In this document: positions 42,745-46,923 of the stretch, in pieces | Layout of the letters: every line of letters begins with the position of its first letter | Position numbering within the stretch: position 1 is the stretch's first letter | Source: an uncultured Spartobacteria bacterium | Lineage (GTDB): Bacteria > Verrucomicrobiota > Verrucomicrobiia > Chthoniobacterales > UBA6821 | DNA: 46,923 bases | Reading direction: 5' to 3' | Assembly (NCBI GenBank): GCA_903868795.1 | Contig: CAIPWR010000095.1 | Location: 1-46,923, forward strand | Notes under the pieces: generated by a model | The model's database searches: none | Told to the model about the DNA's origin: nothing | What the model saw: only the letters and a program-made list of their open reading frames with translations | Position numbers and translations under genes: made by a program

Positions 42745-43881
42745 CTAGTGTGCCGGCACCGGAGAGCCAAGGGCGGCGGGTGCTGAGGAATTCGTAGGTG
42801 TCGGCGTAGGCGTAATGGCCGCATTGGTTGCGGTAGAGATGGCTGTGGACGCAACCGGAGGATTCGTGAGGAGTCCTCGGGCCGTAGTGATCCAGTCCTG
42901 CATGGAGGAGTTGGCCGGATAGTTCCTTACAAGCATCATGACTTCACTGAGGGCCCGGTTCGGTTGGCCGATGGCTGCGGTGTCTTGAGCCTTGCGGAAA
43001 AGCAGGTCGGGAAGGCGTATCTGGTTAAAGGTATCTGCCTGTTGCTTGGAGTTGCTCTCGGTGGTGGTGGCTGTTTCCCGTGCGATCTGAGCATCCCAGG
43101 TCTTAAGGATCCGAGGATCATTCTTGGCCCTGAGTGGTTTGCGAACATTCTTCTCCATGATCGACTGGTAATTTCCAGCGCAGGGTTCGAAATCACTATC
43201 CGGGAGTAGGTCGGATATCTGGAGCCATTCGACCACGCTCGATTTATTGACCGATTGATTGATCAATGCGATGGCCTCGGGGTAGGGCTTGTCGGTCGAG
43301 GTGCTCTTGGCTGTTTTTTTCTGATTCTTGTTCTCTGAAGAATTTGGTGAGTCGTCAGCAGAGGTTGAATCTGGAGACTCTTTCCTCAAGGATTTCTGGG
43401 AGGAGAGTGTCTCAAGGTAGGCAAGGCATTCCGAAATCTGCGAGTAGGCATCGTGTCTCTCATCGCGTTGAAGGGCCACGGCCAGATAACGCATCTGGAG
43501 CTGTGCAGCAGTCTGGAAGGAAATGCTGTGCAGGAGTTCCTGATTTTTACGGCTCCAGTCCACATAGTCTTGATGAGTCTCGAGGTACTTCGTGTTCTCC
43601 AACGACTTGAGGTAGAGCTCCACGGCGGTTGGTGCGGAATTGGCGGCGGCCTGGATCTGAGAAATTGCTGCGCTTCGACGGTTCTCTTCATGGGCCTTGG
43701 CTCCCTGGTCGATCTTGTCCAATTCCTTGAGAATCGCAGCCGAGTTTTGTGGAACTGGTAAATCTTGGGCCGCCATTCTCCCTGCCCAGAGAAGGGAGGC
43801 AAAAACTGTAAGAATGGAAATGGCGCGCAGGGGAAGAGCGTGAGGGTGGAAACACATCAGAAGAGATAAAAGGCATCCCAT
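42745..43881 (-). CDS. Secreted hypothetical protein
   Basis: A 378-residue protein of unknown function. The N-terminus has a signal peptide ending near GRMAAQD. The body (about 45-330) is helical, with patterns like LYLKSLENTKYLETHQDYVDWSRK and RYLAVALQRDERHDAYSQISECLAYLETL that suggest TPR-like helical repeats. A polar Ser/Asn/Lys insert lies near 165-195, and the C-terminus is a Thr/Pro/Ala-rich tail (TPTPTPTNSSAPAALGSP), probably disordered. ATG 43857 is an alternative start. It starts 9 bp after the phosphoesterase stop, so the two are one operon. Confidence 0.65.
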   Translation of the reverse strand: MGCLLSLLMCFHPHALPLRAISILTVFASLLWAGRMAAQDLPVPQNSAAILKELDKIDQGAKAHEENRRSAAISQIQAAANSAPTAVELYLKSLENTKYLETHQDYVDWSRKNQELLHSISFQTAAQLQMRYLAVALQRDERHDAYSQISECLAYLETLSSQKSLRKESPDSTSADDSPNSSENKNQKKTAKSTSTDKPYPEAIALINQSVNKSSVVEWLQISDLLPDSDFEPCAGNYQSIMEKNVRKPLRAKNDPRILKTWDAQIARETATTTESNSKQQADTFNQIRLPDLLFRKAQDTAAIGQPNRALSEVMMLVRNYPANSSMQDWITTARGLLTNPPVASTAISTATNAAITPTPTPTNSSAPAALGSPVPAH

Positions 43882-43890
43882 TCCCTCGGG

Positions 43891-44853
43891 TCAACGGGGA
43901 AGAGGGGAAGATCGCAGGGTATGGATGGTGATCTCGGGAGGGCAATAAAAGCGGGCTGCTACGCCGGCGGATCCCGTGCCACGGGAAGTGTAACCGATCA
44001 TCCTGCCCTCTCTCCACGAGCCCGCCAGATGTTCCCTGCGGCAGCCTAGGGCATTTCGATAGAGGGGGATGCCACTCGGGGCGCAGATCTGTCCCCCATG
44101 GGTATGGCCGCTAAGGTGGAGGTCGTAGCCGAGCGGCGCGGCCTCCCGATAGGTCTCGGGTGAGTGGGAGAGAAGGATCGAGATCTCTCCTTTGGGAACC
44201 CCTGCCCGTGCCTTCTCCAAATCATGGGTGCGGAAGAAGTGAGGATCATCGATCCCGCAGATCCAGAGTCGTGACCCCCCGCGCTCGATGCTGCAGGATT
44301 CGTTGAGTAGGAAGGGAAGTCCTGCTGCCTCAAGTGGTTCCACCTTTTGCAGAAAGTCATGGTTCCCGAGAGTGGCAAATCGGAGCGGATGAAGATGGGG
44401 AATTAACCGGAGCATTTCGTCCAGGGAACGATCGAACGGCTTCGAGACCTTATTATGATAATCTCCGGTTAGGACGACGGCGTCATGAGGGATGGTGAGC
44501 ATGACCTCTCTGATCCGCTCCATCATCTGGACTTCCAGATCGCAGTGAAGATCTGCCAACTGCATCAGGCGGAATCCCTCGAAGGCCGCAGGGAGAGACG
44601 GCAGGATCACATCATGCTCCTCAACGCGCAGATCGAGGATGTTTCGCAATCCCCTTTCCCTCATCCCACAAAGTGAAATGAGAGCGCTGATGCCGGCATT
44701 CACCGAGAAGAAGCGCTCGAGGGCGAAAAGGCCGAGTCCTTGGGCAATCTTACGCTTCTTCAGTTGTTCCTGAAGCTCTAGGCGCTGAGTTGTCTTTTCC
44801 ATGCCCAACCGCTTGCTGATCTCTTCGGGAATGGTTGAGCCGGGTGAATTCAT
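43891..44853 (-). CDS. Calcineurin-like metallophosphoesterase (YkuE/YaeI type)
   Basis: A two-metal phosphoesterase of about 320 residues. Motifs in order: QLADLHCD (D-x-H), LTGDYHN, TLGNHDF, a His in LLSHSPE, and LSGHTHGGQ, after which ICAPSGIPLY matches the YkuE/YaeI branch known for membrane-linked phosphoesters such as UDP-diacylglucosamine. The N-terminal 95 residues form a basic helical segment with a moderately hydrophobic stretch and may tether it to the membrane. I use ATG 44853 (GTG 44856 is adjacent). The next gene downstream is a secreted hypothetical protein. A terminator-like hairpin lies just upstream. Confidence 0.88.
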   Translation of the reverse strand: MNSPGSTIPEEISKRLGMEKTTQRLELQEQLKKRKIAQGLGLFALERFFSVNAGISALISLCGMRERGLRNILDLRVEEHDVILPSLPAAFEGFRLMQLADLHCDLEVQMMERIREVMLTIPHDAVVLTGDYHNKVSKPFDRSLDEMLRLIPHLHPLRFATLGNHDFLQKVEPLEAAGLPFLLNESCSIERGGSRLWICGIDDPHFFRTHDLEKARAGVPKGEISILLSHSPETYREAAPLGYDLHLSGHTHGGQICAPSGIPLYRNALGCRREHLAGSWREGRMIGYTSRGTGSAGVAARFYCPPEITIHTLRSSPLPR

Positions 44854-44892
44854 CACGAGACTCCCACTATGACATCACTCCGGGCGGAATCC

Positions 44893-44966
44893 AAAAAAAG
44901 AGCAGCCCGGTCGGATGATTCCGAGTTCCCCCCCCGAGACCTCGAAAGTTTTAACGACCGGGCTGC
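44893..44966 (-). terminator. Strong hairpin with T-run; possible 3' end of a small RNA
   Basis: On the minus strand, GCAGCCCGGTCG (44966-44955) pairs perfectly with CGACCGGGCTGC (44913-44902) and is followed by TCTTTTTTT. The 41-nt interior has its own stem (TTCGAG with CTCGGAA). The hairpin stands upstream of the phosphoesterase, so the transcript it ends must begin in the 150-bp space before ligA. No gene for that transcript is evident. Confidence 0.6.
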
Positions 44967-45100
44967 AACCACAAACCAACTTTTGTTAAGCACGTGCCGT
45001 GCCAACTCTTCCGAGTCTCTATCTCTACTCTGTTCCGAGGCCATTCGGGCCGGGATGTTCAAAGATCGCCAGCAATCCCCTGCAGAGGTTAAAAAAGTAA

Positions 45101-46923
<1,823 letters not shown>

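Overview
The window looks like chromosomal DNA from a diderm, DAP-type, moderately GC-rich bacterium, most probably a member of the Verrucomicrobiota (PVC group). This placement is inferred from gene style, not from a marker tree. A heptose adenylyltransferase, a TonB-dependent receptor, RlpA and lipoproteins indicate an outer membrane. RNase HIII, a ThrRS without a TGS domain, an Agl23-type membrane glycosyltransferase and a DUF6580 protein fit the PVC group. Many genes lack a clear Shine-Dalgarno sequence, so several starts are uncertain.

Layout. 1-7480 (minus strand) is a housekeeping run: mutY, trpB, a MoeB/ThiF-rhodanese protein, a Trm112-like protein, thrS, infC (apparently with an AUU-type start) and a HAD phosphatase. 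7485-9496 (plus) holds rnhC and a FAD oxidoreductase with a 4-bp overlap. 9534-13597 is a divergent glycosyltransferase cluster: an ALG5-like GT2, an Agl23/TIGR03663 protein and a second large polytopic protein. 13665-16959 has a lipoprotein, the first copy of a 0.25-kb transposon-like repeat (family A), a P1B-4 metal ATPase and rfaE2. 16978-27030 (minus) is purF, purM, a degenerate alpha/beta hydrolase, argA, a sodium:solute symporter, dnaA, dnaN and a lipoprotein. 27127-29504 has a GNAT protein, tRNA-Gln(CUG), a structured repeat (family B copy 1), a PmtA-like methyltransferase and rlpA.

29516-37200 has family A copy 2, a TonB-dependent receptor with a DUF6580 membrane protein, a second degenerate hydrolase and metH. 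37201-39376 is the accessory patch: a HepT/MntA (HEPN/MNT) toxin-antitoxin pair with a near-identical 23-bp direct repeat on each side, about 600 bp of repeat-rich non-coding DNA including family B copy 2, and a PIN/AbrB toxin-antitoxin pair. 39434-46923 returns to core genes: PIN-PhoH ATPase, lysA, a secreted hypothetical protein, a metallophosphoesterase and ligA (cut by the window end), with a strong terminator-like hairpin between the last two.

The most unusual features are non-genic. Family A (14109-14382 and 29516-29745) has perfect 18-bp terminal inverted repeats and 4-bp YTAR-type target duplications, so it looks like a MITE of an IS5-like transposase; one copy sits exactly between two convergent TAG stop codons. 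Family B (27937-28222 and 38363-38672) has diverged in sequence but keeps its ends and an internal hairpin with apparently compensatory changes. Other signals are a palindrome set between CTAAGGG repeats upstream of dnaN, an inverted repeat covering the start codon of the TonB receptor, and a possible small RNA gene between ligA and the phosphoesterase. No CRISPR array, rRNA, complete IS or phage gene was seen.
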